The notes: generated by a model from the letters alone, not told the origin. A stretch of DNA of 64,000 bases from Chitinophaga sp. GbtcB8 (GCF_019091455.1 NZ_JAGXJN010000024.1:56680-120679); one strand, 5' to 3'. Positions 47,955 to 56,606 are shown, counted from the first letter of the stretch. A program made the numbers and translations.

Positions 47955-48152
47955 ATGAGTGTAAAGTCTCAGCAAACCAAGTTTTCCCTGGACGTGTTAG
48001 CCAACTGGGATAAACAAAGCCACGAAAAACTGGCTATGCACAAAAGAACCATTGCTAATGTAAGCGAAACTGCTGTAACAGGACGTAAAGGCAAACAAAC
48101 GGATTCTATCCTGCACCAGCCTACTACCACTGTTATCAGCACCTCTCACTAA
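47955..48152 (+). CDS. RiPP precursor peptide 1 (class I lanthipeptide-like, Cys-free)
   Basis: 65 residues. The leader, residues 1-36, contains KLAMHKRTIANV, which fits the Bacteroidota class I leader pattern KLxLxKxTIAxL. Residues 37-55 vary relative to precursor 2 apart from VTGRK (41-45). The C-terminal PTTTVISTSH (56-65) is identical in both and has six Ser/Thr in ten residues. There is no Cys anywhere, so lanthionine cannot form within this peptide. No Gly-Gly cleavage motif is seen. Position after the dehydratase supports substrate status. Confidence 0.85.
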   Translation: MSVKSQQTKFSLDVLANWDKQSHEKLAMHKRTIANVSETAVTGRKGKQTDSILHQPTTTVISTSH

Positions 48153-48211
48153 GCATTTGTAACGAGCAGTTAAGTAAAAACATTTAGTATTCACCTGAAA
48201 AAATCTAAACC

Positions 48212-48409
48212 ATGAGTGTAAAGTCTCAGCAAACGAAGTTTTCCCTGGATGTATTAGCCAACTGGGATAAACAGAGCCATGAAAAACTGGCTATGCACAA
48301 ACGCACCATTGCCAATGTGACTGAAAATGTTGTAACAGGCCGTAAGGACCGCCAGGCGCAAGCCTCTCATGTGTCGCCGACTACTACGGTTATCAGCACT
48401 TCGCATTAA
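48212..48409 (+). CDS. RiPP precursor peptide 2 (duplicate of precursor 1)
   Basis: 65 residues. Residues 1-36 and 56-65 are identical to precursor 1, and 37-55 (TENVVTGRKDRQAQASHVS) differ. The 5' flanks (cacctgaaaaaatctaaacc against cacctaaaaaaaatctaaacc) and 3' flanks (a cgagcagt word) are also duplicated, so the unit of duplication is about 257 bases. It too lacks Cys. The change is concentrated in the middle, as if that segment diversified while leader and tail stayed under selection. Confidence 0.85.
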   Translation: MSVKSQQTKFSLDVLANWDKQSHEKLAMHKRTIANVTENVVTGRKDRQAQASHVSPTTTVISTSH

Positions 48410-48430
48410 TATTTGTATCGAGCAGTAAAT

Positions 48431-48463
48431 AAAAAGGCAGGCCTGTTTGGGCCTGCCTTTTTT
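48431..48463 (+). terminator. Terminator of the RiPP operon
   Basis: A 13-bp stem, aaaaaggcaggcc (48431-48443) with 48450-48462, loop of six, T-rich end. Confidence 0.92.
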
Positions 48464-48523
48464 GATGTGCTAATGTGCTGGTTTATGTGGGGGAAAGCAT
48501 ACATACCAGCACATTAGCACATC
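48464..48523. repeat. 18-bp perfect inverted word repeat
   Basis: gatgtgctaatgtgctgg (48464-48481) is the exact reverse complement of 48506-48523, and each arm contains two copies of the word atgtgct. It lies between the RiPP terminator and the end of the convergent GH8 gene. Confidence 0.8.
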
Positions 48524-48534
48524 AGCACATTTCC

Positions 48535-51009
48535 TTACTGTTTCACCAATTTGACAGTGCTTACCTTACCATTGTGCACCAGCTTCAGCACGTACAAACC
48601 ACCGGGTATATTACCGGGTGCAAATGTGCGGGTATGGCGGCCAGCGGGCAATTGCTCATTGGCCAGCACCTTTACTACCTCGCCATTGGTATTATATACT
48701 GCCAGGTGTACAGGGCCTGCCTGCTGCAGCGTAAATGCTATGGTAGCATTGCTGCTTAAGGGGTTCGGGAACACGCTTACCTGCTGCAGCTTATCGCCAT
48801 GTGTATCTGCGGGCGGCGCTACAAATGCCTGCCTGGCGGCTGTTTTGGCGGTGCTGGTAGTGGTGATCACCAGCCGGGGCGCATTAGTGCCGGTTTCTTT
48901 GGAGTTCCACAGGGTACGCGGGTCTGCAACTAAACCATTCAGCAGGGCCAGGGAAATAGCCGGACGGCCGGCTGCTTTTTCACTTTGTACATAAGCAGTA
49001 ATATCCCAGCTGTAGTAACGGCCTGTAGCATCCGTTACTGTGGCAGTGGCCAGTGCGGTGGCGCCAGGCGCGGGTTTGTTGTTCCAGGTAATACCGGCTT
49101 CTGTCCAGGTAGTGCTGGCTACCGGGTACGCCCCTACGGGAACATTGGTTACGCGGTTATCATCCTGGCGGCCGTAAACTTTCAGTACGGCGGATGTGAT
49201 AGTGCCGCTTACGCTGCTGAGATCAAATCCCAGGTAAGTCTGACGGTCGTTACCTACGTTGGGATTAGAGTTGACCTTGGAGATCAGGTTCACTGCATCC
49301 AGCGCACCGTAAGCGCTATCAGCATAAACACCATTACGTACATAGGCATCTTTTGCGGCGCCTAATGTTACCTGCTGGCTGCTCTGCGTGCCTGTTCTCA
49401 CCTTTACTTCCGTATAACTGTTCCAGGCGCTTACATTATTGCCATGGCCTAAGATGCGTACATACTTAGCGGTTTTTGCAGCAAACGTAAAAGTTTCCAA
49501 TGCCAGGGAAGTACCGCTGCTTTGCAGACCGGTAGCGGCATTGGTAAATGTAAGGCCATCTGTGCTGGTTTGCACATCAAACAGCGCACGGCGGGTATTG
49601 CCCTGGTAAAAAGCAATATCCACCCCGGTTACTGAAACGGGATTATCTAAACAGAGCTGGATCCATTGCCCATCCCCACTGGCAGACCAGCGGGTATTGA
49701 GGTCATTATCCAGCACGTTGGCGGCCACATTTCCATCATCGCTGCTGGCGCTGGCGGGAACACATGCCGGCGGCGGTGTAGTACCTGCTTCCGGCTTCCA
49801 CCAGTTACCGGAAATAAACAGCTGGCATAACAGGCTGTAAGAATCACTGTAATAACCGGACTTTTTAGTTTTCAGGAAGTTCCAGCCACTGTTCACAAAA
49901 GCCTGGTTAGCGCTGTTGGCCACTGCGGCTGCTACAAAAGGCGCTACAAATACTGCTTCAGGATCAGTACCGCTGGTGGCGCCATTCAGCTGGTAGCCAT
50001 CGCGGATGCTGGCGGGGTTGCCGCCGCTTTTCTGAATGATCCAGGCAGCTATTTTATTGGAAATGGTTTGCGCGCTTGTTGAGCCGTATAATGCATAGTC
50101 CATTACTACGCGCAAGGGTACACGACAGGCGTTGTAATTATATTCATTAGTTTGCGGGCCTTCATCAATAAAGTTCTTGGGAGCAGGCTCCGGCGGATTC
50201 TTTACCACGAAGTCGGAGATTAAACCGGTGGAGGGTGAATACGCAGCGCTGAACTGGTTGTACACGCTGTACAAATTATTGATCAGATTCAACCAGGCTG
50301 CATCATTTGTTTCCTGGTAAAAGGCGCGCATATGGCTTAACATCCAGTCGGAAGGACGGGTATTCAGCGCACTTTTGCTGTCCCAGTCGCCCAGGTTCAG
50401 GCGGTTGGTGGTAGTAACATTGGCGGCTTTAATACCATTGGTGATCATTTTCTTAGCTTCGTTCAGGTAATTGATAGCGCCATCTGATCCCCACTGGTAG
50501 TGCGCCAGGATAAGGGAGTAGGCTATATCAATATCGCCATCTGTTGCGGAATCAAAATGCCCTTGTGCGCTGGCATTATCTGCTACTACCCAGCCCATAA
50601 TATTGCTGTTGATAGAGCTGCGGTATGCACGCGCAGTTTTAAACAGCCCGTCGTAAATAGTGCGGGCATTGGCATCATGACCGGCCATCAGCACGGTAAT
50701 AACCATGCCGTAACCTTGTCCTTCAGAGGAGCCTAACGGCGTGTAGCCGTCAGCGTCACCGCTGATCTCTCCTTTAATGTAATAGCCGCCGGGCAATGAA
50801 GCCAGGTTGTTCTTCAGGTACTTTGATTTCCAGTAATCATAAAAGCTTGCTACACTGGTGTTCATGTCGGCCTGTGTAACGTTGTTTGGTTTGATACAGC
50901 CAGGATAGCTTACAGCTTGTGGAAATGGCTTTTTTTGTGCTTGTACGATCAGGCCTGCAATGCATAACATGCCGGTTGCCAGTATGGCATAGGGTTTTCT
51001 CATAGACAT
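48535..51009 (-). CDS. GH8 endoglucanase-like T9SS cargo protein with carbohydrate-binding modules
   Basis: 824 residues. After a signal peptide (IVQAQ) comes a glycoside hydrolase family 8 domain (about 30-400): GSSEGQGYGM contains the catalytic acid E96, and SATDGDIDIAY carries D157/D159. About 410-540 is an F5/8 type C (discoidin-like) module, about 545-690 a DNRLRE-type beta module (WTEAGITWNNKPAPGA), and the last 80 residues a type IX secretion sorting domain (VSVFPNPLSSNATIAF ... GLYVLKLVHNGKV). It is predicted to be secreted or surface-attached and to cleave beta-1,4-glucan, chitosan or related polymers. Confidence 0.93.
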   Translation of the reverse strand: MSMRKPYAILATGMLCIAGLIVQAQKKPFPQAVSYPGCIKPNNVTQADMNTSVASFYDYWKSKYLKNNLASLPGGYYIKGEISGDADGYTPLGSSEGQGYGMVITVLMAGHDANARTIYDGLFKTARAYRSSINSNIMGWVVADNASAQGHFDSATDGDIDIAYSLILAHYQWGSDGAINYLNEAKKMITNGIKAANVTTTNRLNLGDWDSKSALNTRPSDWMLSHMRAFYQETNDAAWLNLINNLYSVYNQFSAAYSPSTGLISDFVVKNPPEPAPKNFIDEGPQTNEYNYNACRVPLRVVMDYALYGSTSAQTISNKIAAWIIQKSGGNPASIRDGYQLNGATSGTDPEAVFVAPFVAAAVANSANQAFVNSGWNFLKTKKSGYYSDSYSLLCQLFISGNWWKPEAGTTPPPACVPASASSDDGNVAANVLDNDLNTRWSASGDGQWIQLCLDNPVSVTGVDIAFYQGNTRRALFDVQTSTDGLTFTNAATGLQSSGTSLALETFTFAAKTAKYVRILGHGNNVSAWNSYTEVKVRTGTQSSQQVTLGAAKDAYVRNGVYADSAYGALDAVNLISKVNSNPNVGNDRQTYLGFDLSSVSGTITSAVLKVYGRQDDNRVTNVPVGAYPVASTTWTEAGITWNNKPAPGATALATATVTDATGRYYSWDITAYVQSEKAAGRPAISLALLNGLVADPRTLWNSKETGTNAPRLVITTTSTAKTAARQAFVAPPADTHGDKLQQVSVFPNPLSSNATIAFTLQQAGPVHLAVYNTNGEVVKVLANEQLPAGRHTRTFAPGNIPGGLYVLKLVHNGKVSTVKLVKQ

Positions 51010-51307
51010 TGATTTTAAGGGTGATTCAGGTTTTTCTTTTATAGGTTTTCGTTACTGCTTTGACGTGGTTACAGGGTAAAGGTAGGAGATAAAATTGTGA
51101 AATCATTTACCGGATGAATGTATGAGGGGCGTGTTTGTGGTAGCATCCGGGATGGCGGCAATTTGTTGATGATGTCTGGTTATTAGGGGCGTTCTTTCCC
51201 GTAGGTCCGTCACCCGGACCTACGGGAGGCAAACGATGAAGACCTTTTTGTTGATGGTGTTTGATTGTTCTACAACTTTCTATTATCGCTTGCTACTCCT
51301 TAATGCT
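51010..51307. other. 298-base spacer with a strong 12-bp hairpin
   Basis: No gene is convincing. cccgtaggtccg (51198-51209) and cggacctacggg (51215-51226) form a perfect stem with a five-base loop, 82 bases past the zinc-finger gene's stop. There is no T run on either side, so it may be an RNA-stabilising hairpin or a factor site. Confidence 0.6.
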
Positions 51308-51580
51308 CTAATATTCTGCAAAGGCATCATCTTTATAACACCAAAGCCATCTTTCGCCCGGTTCTGCGGAGGAAATGACGGGGTGGCCGGTTTCGTGCTG
51401 GTGATGGCTCATGTGCTGGCTGGGTGAATCATCGCAGCAGAGCGTGATACCGCAGGTTTGGCAGGTGCGCAGGTGTAACCAGCGGCCGCCATGTTTTACG
51501 CATTCAGCGCATTCATACTTTTCTGCGGTTTTTATTTCTTCTATGCTTTGCAGGTGCTTACAGAGTTCGGGCTGTGACAT
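51308..51580 (-). CDS. UBP-type zinc finger protein
   Basis: 90 residues with the full ZnF-UBP pattern: CKHL, then CAECVKHGGRWLHLRTCQTCG, CCDD and HMSHHQHETGHPV, all Cys/His ligands in place, ending ERWLWCYKDDAF. The eukaryotic version binds the ubiquitin C-terminus; bacterial versions are of unknown role. In Bacteroidota and Actinobacteria this finger is often encoded with the receiver-thioredoxin-reductase and cNMP-kinase genes found next to it here. Confidence 0.93.
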   Translation of the reverse strand: MSQPELCKHLQSIEEIKTAEKYECAECVKHGGRWLHLRTCQTCGITLCCDDSPSQHMSHHQHETGHPVISSAEPGERWLWCYKDDAFAEY

Positions 51581-51593
51581 GGGCGTTAATTGA

Positions 51594-51733
51594 TGAATGA
51601 TATTTGATGTGTGATGTAAGATGTAAGACGAACGAAGTATAAAGCATGAAATTGGCTGCTATTTGTTATTTCATACTTCATACTTCATAACTCCTGCATC
51701 CTATCTTGATTATTAATTCTTAATTATTAATTC
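51594..51733. repeat. Reiterated-word spacer
   Basis: Words such as tgatgtaagatgtaag and aagtataaagcatgaaat on the left are matched by atttcatacttcatacttc on the right. It ends with tandem ttattaattctt. It lies between the zinc-finger gene and the oxidoreductase gene. Confidence 0.55.
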
Positions 51734-53398
51734 TTACTTCACCTCTGCCAGATACTTATGTACAAAACTAATGGCCATGGAGCCCTCTCCTACGGCGGCG
51801 GCTACACGGTTCATGGCGCTGGCGCGAACGTCGCCGGCGGCAAAAATGCCAGGGCAGCTGGTTTCCAGCAGGTAAGGATCGCGCTGCTGCTTCCAGATCT
51901 TGCCGAAAGCATCATACTTTTTCAGCTCACGGCCGGTTTCAATAAAACCCTTTTCATCCTTGATGATGTTGAGGGCTATCCAGTCGGTGAAGGGCCTGGC
52001 GCCTATGAAAATGTACAGTGCATCGGCGGCTTCCGTACAGGTTTCGCCGGTTTCCACATTCTTTATTACCAGCTTTTCCAGCTTGTCGGCGCCAATGGCT
52101 TCTGCAATTTCTGTACGCGGACGGATCTTAATATTGCTGGCGCCCCTGATCTGCTCTATCAGGTAGGCGGACATGGTGCTGCTCAGATCATCCTTACGGA
52201 TCAGGATGTACACGTTCTTCGCAAACTTGGAAAGGTACATGGCAGCCTGCCCGGCGGAGTTGCCGCCACCTACAATGTATACCTCCTTATCCTTGCAGGC
52301 CGTGGCCTCTGTCATGGCGGCGCCGTAGTAAATGCCCGCACCGGTGAACTGATCTACGCCCTGGGTTTCCAGCTTGCGGTAATCTACCCCGGTGGTAATG
52401 ATCACACTGCGGGTGTTGATCACGCTATCATCTTCCAGGACGATCTTATTATAACCATCCTTTTGCTGAATATCTTTTACGGATTGCGGTGTAATAAACT
52501 CCGTACCCAAACGTGTGGCCTGCGCAATGGCACGGCGGGTAAGCTCTGCCCCGCTTAAACCGGTAGGAAAACCCAGGTAGTTCTCAATGCGGGAGCTGGT
52601 GCCTGCCTGTCCGCCCGGTGCGCGGCGTTCTATCAGCAGGGTCTTTAGTCCTTCTGATGCGCCGTATACACCGGCTGCCAGCCCTGCGGGGCCTGCGCCA
52701 ATGATCACCACATCATATACATCATGTTTTACGTGCGGGTTCAGGCCTACCTTACCGGCAATTTCCATAATGGTAGGCGTTACCAGGTAGCTACCGTCTT
52801 CAAAGAATACTACGGGCAGCTCTTTCAGGCTTAAGTTGTTCAGCTCCAGCAGGCGGTTAGCATCGCCTGTGGTTTGTACATCCAGCCACTGGTAAGGTAT
52901 GAGGTTGCCTGCCAGGAAATCCTTTACGGCATGTGATTGCTGGGAGAACTGGTAACCCACTACTTTAATACCCTTGAAAACCGGGTGGTATATGTGCTGC
53001 CAGTCGTCCAGCAGCTCATCTATTACCGGGTACAGCTTTTCTTCCGGCGGGCCCCAGGGTTTTACCAGGTAATAATCCAGCTGTACGGAGTTAATGGCTT
53101 TAATGGCGGCATCTGTATCAGAATAAGCGGTGAGCAGCACCCGGCGGGCTTCCGGGTAGAACTGCATGGCCTTTTCCAGGAAATCTACCCCTTCCATAAC
53201 AGGCATGCGCTGGTCTGAGATGAACATGGCAATAGTTTCGCCCTTGTTCTTTAGCTCCAGCAGGCTGTCAAGCGCTTCGTTCACTGTGGTGGTGCTGATA
53301 ATTTTATAATTCTTACGGTATTGACTTTTGAGGTCGCGCACAATAGCACGCAATACCTGTTCATCATCATCTATACAGAAAATTAAAGGTTGTTCCAT
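51734..53398 (-). CDS. Receiver-thioredoxin reductase-like FAD oxidoreductase fusion
   Basis: 554 residues. REC domain at 1-125 (IFCIDDDEQVL, FISDQRMPVMEG with the phospho-Asp, LVKPWG), a linker with a thioredoxin-like segment (about 150-215), then a TrxR-like reductase (about 225-550): FAD site VIIGAGPAGLAAGVYG, GGQAGTSSRIENYLGFP, NAD(P)H site VYIVGGGNSAGQAAMYL, and GIFAAGDVR. The dithiol CxxC of true TrxR is replaced by AMTEATACKDK, so it cannot reduce thioredoxin in the classical way. Redox activity may be controlled by phosphorylation. It probably works with the cNMP-kinase gene 65 bases upstream. Confidence 0.9.
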   Translation of the reverse strand: MEQPLIFCIDDDEQVLRAIVRDLKSQYRKNYKIISTTTVNEALDSLLELKNKGETIAMFISDQRMPVMEGVDFLEKAMQFYPEARRVLLTAYSDTDAAIKAINSVQLDYYLVKPWGPPEEKLYPVIDELLDDWQHIYHPVFKGIKVVGYQFSQQSHAVKDFLAGNLIPYQWLDVQTTGDANRLLELNNLSLKELPVVFFEDGSYLVTPTIMEIAGKVGLNPHVKHDVYDVVIIGAGPAGLAAGVYGASEGLKTLLIERRAPGGQAGTSSRIENYLGFPTGLSGAELTRRAIAQATRLGTEFITPQSVKDIQQKDGYNKIVLEDDSVINTRSVIITTGVDYRKLETQGVDQFTGAGIYYGAAMTEATACKDKEVYIVGGGNSAGQAAMYLSKFAKNVYILIRKDDLSSTMSAYLIEQIRGASNIKIRPRTEIAEAIGADKLEKLVIKNVETGETCTEAADALYIFIGARPFTDWIALNIIKDEKGFIETGRELKKYDAFGKIWKQQRDPYLLETSCPGIFAAGDVRASAMNRVAAAVGEGSMAISFVHKYLAEVK

Positions 53399-53463
53399 GG
53401 CTTTTTAGACGGTATGAGTTGACATAATTTCCGCGGCGTTAAATATACAATTTAAAAGAATGA

Positions 53464-54864
53464 TCACCCTTGTATGGGCAGCGACACCTTAAACTCCGTT
53501 CTTCCGGGTTCTGAGATTGCCTTTACATTACCGTTATGCTGGCGGACGATCTGCATAACAATATCCAGCCCCATACCGGTGCCCTTGCCAATGCCTTTGG
53601 TGGTGAAGAAGGGATCAAAAACGCGGCTTCTGATCTCTTCCGGGATACCGGGGCCATTGTCAATGATGGACACATATACGCAGTGGCGGTCCTTCGAGGT
53701 TTGTATTTCCAGCACCCCCTTTTTATTGGGCTCCATGGCATCCAGGGCATTGTCAATGAGGTTGGTCCATACCTGGTTCATTTCGCCAATAAGGGCTTTG
53801 ATCTGCGGAAGCGTATTATCAAAATTCTCCACCAGCTCCACATTACCCTTACGCAGGCGGTGCTGCAATATAACCAGGGTATTGCGGATGCCGCTATGGA
53901 TGTCTGTCAGCTCCTTATCATGCCCCTGGTCCATGTGGGTGAACACCTTTACGGAACCTACCAGGGTGGCAATACGTTTGGAGGCTTCTTCGATATCCAG
54001 CACCATTCTTTCTTTCACCAGGTTACTGTTGATCCAGTTAAACACGGGCGAAAGGTCCTTTTCCTGAACATGCTGCTTAAACTCCTCCAGGTTATCAAGC
54101 GTAAAACCAAACTCCACCATGTTCTCTGCCACTTCCTGGCTGTTGGCTACATTGTGGTCATCCAGCCAGTCCAGCAGCTCATCTTCTTTATCTGAACGCT
54201 GCATAAGGGTAAGCACTGGTTTTTCTGTTCCATGCAGGATGGAAAATAATAGTTTGCTCACCATATCTACCTGCTCCGGCGTTGCCTTGATAGCCATGAT
54301 CTCCCGGAAGGTGGTGGGTTCCAGCTGCAGGTGTTTTTTCAATGATTCTGCGCCCCGTACAATTGCGGCAGCGGGGTTATTAAGCTCATGCGCCAGGCCG
54401 GCGGAGAGCTTGCCCAGGGCCATCATTTTTTCGTTCTGCTGCTGGAAGGAGGTGTACTCCCGCACGCGATCCGTCATCATATGCACCAGGGCCTGCGTAA
54501 GCTCAAAATGGGTGCGGATCAGCTCCGGCGATTTCTCGATGGGGAGGCTCATGATCTGCGTATCTTCCAGGGCTTCGCCGAAGGCGGCAGCTACCTTTCC
54601 TCTTGAAAAAGGCAGGTAACCGGCTATGGACCGGGCAGGCCATACCGCTAATTCCCGCACTTCATTATTCTGCAGGCGGTATACGCGAATGCGGCCGGTT
54701 ACTAAAAAGTGGGTACCCCAGATGGCAGTATCCGGCTCAAACAGGAATCCGCCCGGGGGTATAATTTGATGCTTGCTATTATCTATCATCCATTGCAGCT
54801 GTTCTGCCGGAACATCCTTAATGGCCTCTATGGTCCGGAGCCATTCTACAGTAACCTGGTTCAT
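53464..54864 (-). CDS. cNMP-binding domain sensor histidine kinase
   Basis: 466 residues. The N-terminus is a Crp-like cyclic-nucleotide-binding fold (about 10-130, ending VHMMTDRVREY), then HisKA with H159 in SAGLAHELNNPAAAIV, a helical segment, and HATPase (about 340-460, with NLIDNALDAM, DNGPGIPEE and GKGTGMGLDIVMQIV). It has no TM helix, so it senses a cytosolic ligand. It is likely the kinase for the receiver domain fused to the downstream oxidoreductase. The two genes and the zinc finger run in one direction. Confidence 0.92.
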   Translation of the reverse strand: MNQVTVEWLRTIEAIKDVPAEQLQWMIDNSKHQIIPPGGFLFEPDTAIWGTHFLVTGRIRVYRLQNNEVRELAVWPARSIAGYLPFSRGKVAAAFGEALEDTQIMSLPIEKSPELIRTHFELTQALVHMMTDRVREYTSFQQQNEKMMALGKLSAGLAHELNNPAAAIVRGAESLKKHLQLEPTTFREIMAIKATPEQVDMVSKLLFSILHGTEKPVLTLMQRSDKEDELLDWLDDHNVANSQEVAENMVEFGFTLDNLEEFKQHVQEKDLSPVFNWINSNLVKERMVLDIEEASKRIATLVGSVKVFTHMDQGHDKELTDIHSGIRNTLVILQHRLRKGNVELVENFDNTLPQIKALIGEMNQVWTNLIDNALDAMEPNKKGVLEIQTSKDRHCVYVSIIDNGPGIPEEIRSRVFDPFFTTKGIGKGTGMGLDIVMQIVRQHNGNVKAISEPGRTEFKVSLPIQG

Positions 54865-54992
54865 CTTAAATTATTGGTTTAGAAGTGGGAAGGCATGCCG
54901 CAGGGAGATCATCCGTGCTTACAAACTTAAAGTTACTTAAATTTGCCATGTTTTAGGAAGGATCAGATAAGTATACAAAGCAGCAAGGAATC

Positions 54993-55946
54993 ATGAGCAA
55001 GGATGCAATCAGATTGGATATTTCCACTACGGTCAGACATTATTTAGCGGCTGACAACAATGCCCAGCAAGGTTTCGGGATTGAAAAATACACGGACCTG
55101 CAGGCGGGCGATTTTGCGATACTAAGCAATGAAGGCGGCCGGCATAACGGCCCTCCGGTGAAAACCGATCATTTTGCCCTTGTACTGTGCATGCGGGGGC
55201 ACGGCGTTAAAACCATCGGACACCATACGTTTGAGGTAACACCGCAATCCATACACATCGTTTCTCCCCGCGACCTGCACTCTTTTGAAAATGCCTCTGA
55301 CGATCTGCTGTTATACATGATCCTGTTCCGGCATGACTTTGTAGCCCATACTTTTATTAAAGAGCAGATCCTGGATCAGCTGTTAGAGCTACCGCCGGAG
55401 CTTCCTCCCATTTACCACCTGGATGAACGTGAGTTCACCTCTATCCGCGATCTTTTCATCAAAATTGAACGGGAATACCGGGAGGCGCCTGCCTATTTTT
55501 TGCAGATGGTGCGGCTGCTGGTAGTAGAGCTATTATATGAAATTAACCGCGCACATGAAAGGGCCCTGCAGCAACCTATCAAACCAGCCGGCCGGCCTTT
55601 ACAGCTGGTAGCAGCGTTTAAGAAACTGGTGGAAACGCACTTTTTAACTATCCGTACCGTGCAGCAATATGCAGACCTGCTGCATGTATCTGCCAAACAC
55701 CTGAGCGAGCAGGTAAAACATGCTACCGGTGAAAATGCCCTGACGATCATTCACCAGCGGATATTCCGGGAGGCGGAGTATTTATTACATACCTCCGATC
55801 ACAGTATCAAGGAAATTGCGGATCAGCTGAACTTCGATACCAGCTCGCACTTCAGCCGGTTCTTTAAACATTTTGCGGGGGTGAACCCTTCAGAGTTCCT
55901 GGTGAAGAAGGATACCGGGAATAGGCGTATCAGCAATAAATCATAG
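54993..55946 (+). CDS. AraC family transcriptional regulator
   Basis: 317 residues. An N-terminal cupin-like sensor (VKTIGHHTFEVTPQSIHIVS) precedes a C-terminal double helix-turn-helix (VQQYADLLHVSAKHLSEQV and KEIADQLNFDTSSHFSRFFK). The arrangement is that of ligand-responsive AraC activators. It is divergent from the cNMP-kinase gene, 128 bases apart, and could control either that unit or downstream genes. The ligand is unknown. Confidence 0.93.
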   Translation: MSKDAIRLDISTTVRHYLAADNNAQQGFGIEKYTDLQAGDFAILSNEGGRHNGPPVKTDHFALVLCMRGHGVKTIGHHTFEVTPQSIHIVSPRDLHSFENASDDLLLYMILFRHDFVAHTFIKEQILDQLLELPPELPPIYHLDEREFTSIRDLFIKIEREYREAPAYFLQMVRLLVVELLYEINRAHERALQQPIKPAGRPLQLVAAFKKLVETHFLTIRTVQQYADLLHVSAKHLSEQVKHATGENALTIIHQRIFREAEYLLHTSDHSIKEIADQLNFDTSSHFSRFFKHFAGVNPSEFLVKKDTGNRRISNKS

Positions 55947-56270
55947 CCGGGACATGAACTGCACCTGAAGAGGACCAGAAGGGAGAACGCTTTTACCCAT
56001 GGGGTTACCCTGGCATTTACCAGAGATGCACACGGGAGACAGCGTTGCAGACACCTGATGGTGGCGGGAGGAGCTGGGGAGCAATAACGTTGTTCCGGGA
56101 TCACTGGTGCTGTTTTCAGGTGAGTAAGCTGCTGTTCACTTTCGCTCATTTCGTTCATTTTCGCTCATTTCGCTCAAAAACGATCAAATGTGATCAAAAC
56201 GTTCACTCCATTTGGGTTGCATTTCTCCTGCCTATAGTTTTGCCCCTGTTCACCTTTAAACTTTTATTTT
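55947..56270. promoter_or_regulatory. Spacer with direct repeats and a consensus promoter
   Basis: tttcgctcatttcg occurs at 56140-56153 and 56159-56172, with the related cgctca at 56171-56176, followed by two gatcaaa words (56182-56198). Directly downstream is TTTG (56211-56214), 20 bases, TAGTTTTG (56235-56242), a good Bacteroidota promoter for the gene at 56271. The repeats are placed like operator sites. The first 170 bases hold nothing recognisable. Confidence 0.65.
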
Positions 56271-56606
56271 ATGGGAAAACAAGCAGGCCCTCTTTACATT
56301 ACGGGGCGGGTAGGAGATTTTTGTTACTACAAAATGAATGGTCAATATTATGTACGGAAACAAAGCTCATTGAGCCGTAAACGGGTGAAAAGAGGCCGCG
56401 CTTTTCAGCGTACCATGCAGTATGCCGCCTGGCTGGCGCAGGCCTCTAAAATAGCTGCGGGCGTATACCGGTTAATGCCACGGGAAATGCGGGATGTAAG
56501 CCAGTACCGGGCTATGACCGGCAGAGGGATTACATTGCTGAAGGGCGGTATGGCAGCGTCTGAGATACAGGCGCGGTTGATGGCGGTGTACCTGGGAGGT
56601 GGTTAG
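56271..56606 (+). CDS. Small conserved Bacteroidota protein of unknown function
   Basis: 111 residues, basic. The opening MGKQAGPLYITGRVGDFCYYKMNG resembles, in its GxIGDxxFYK pattern, a widespread Bacteroidota family whose members begin with a short beta segment and a Lys-rich helix. RKRVKRGRAFQRTMQYAAW is strongly basic and helical. There is no signal or TM segment. I do not know its role; a nucleic-acid-binding or structural function is conceivable. It has its own promoter with repeats upstream. Confidence 0.75.
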   Translation: MGKQAGPLYITGRVGDFCYYKMNGQYYVRKQSSLSRKRVKRGRAFQRTMQYAAWLAQASKIAAGVYRLMPREMRDVSQYRAMTGRGITLLKGGMAASEIQARLMAVYLGGG

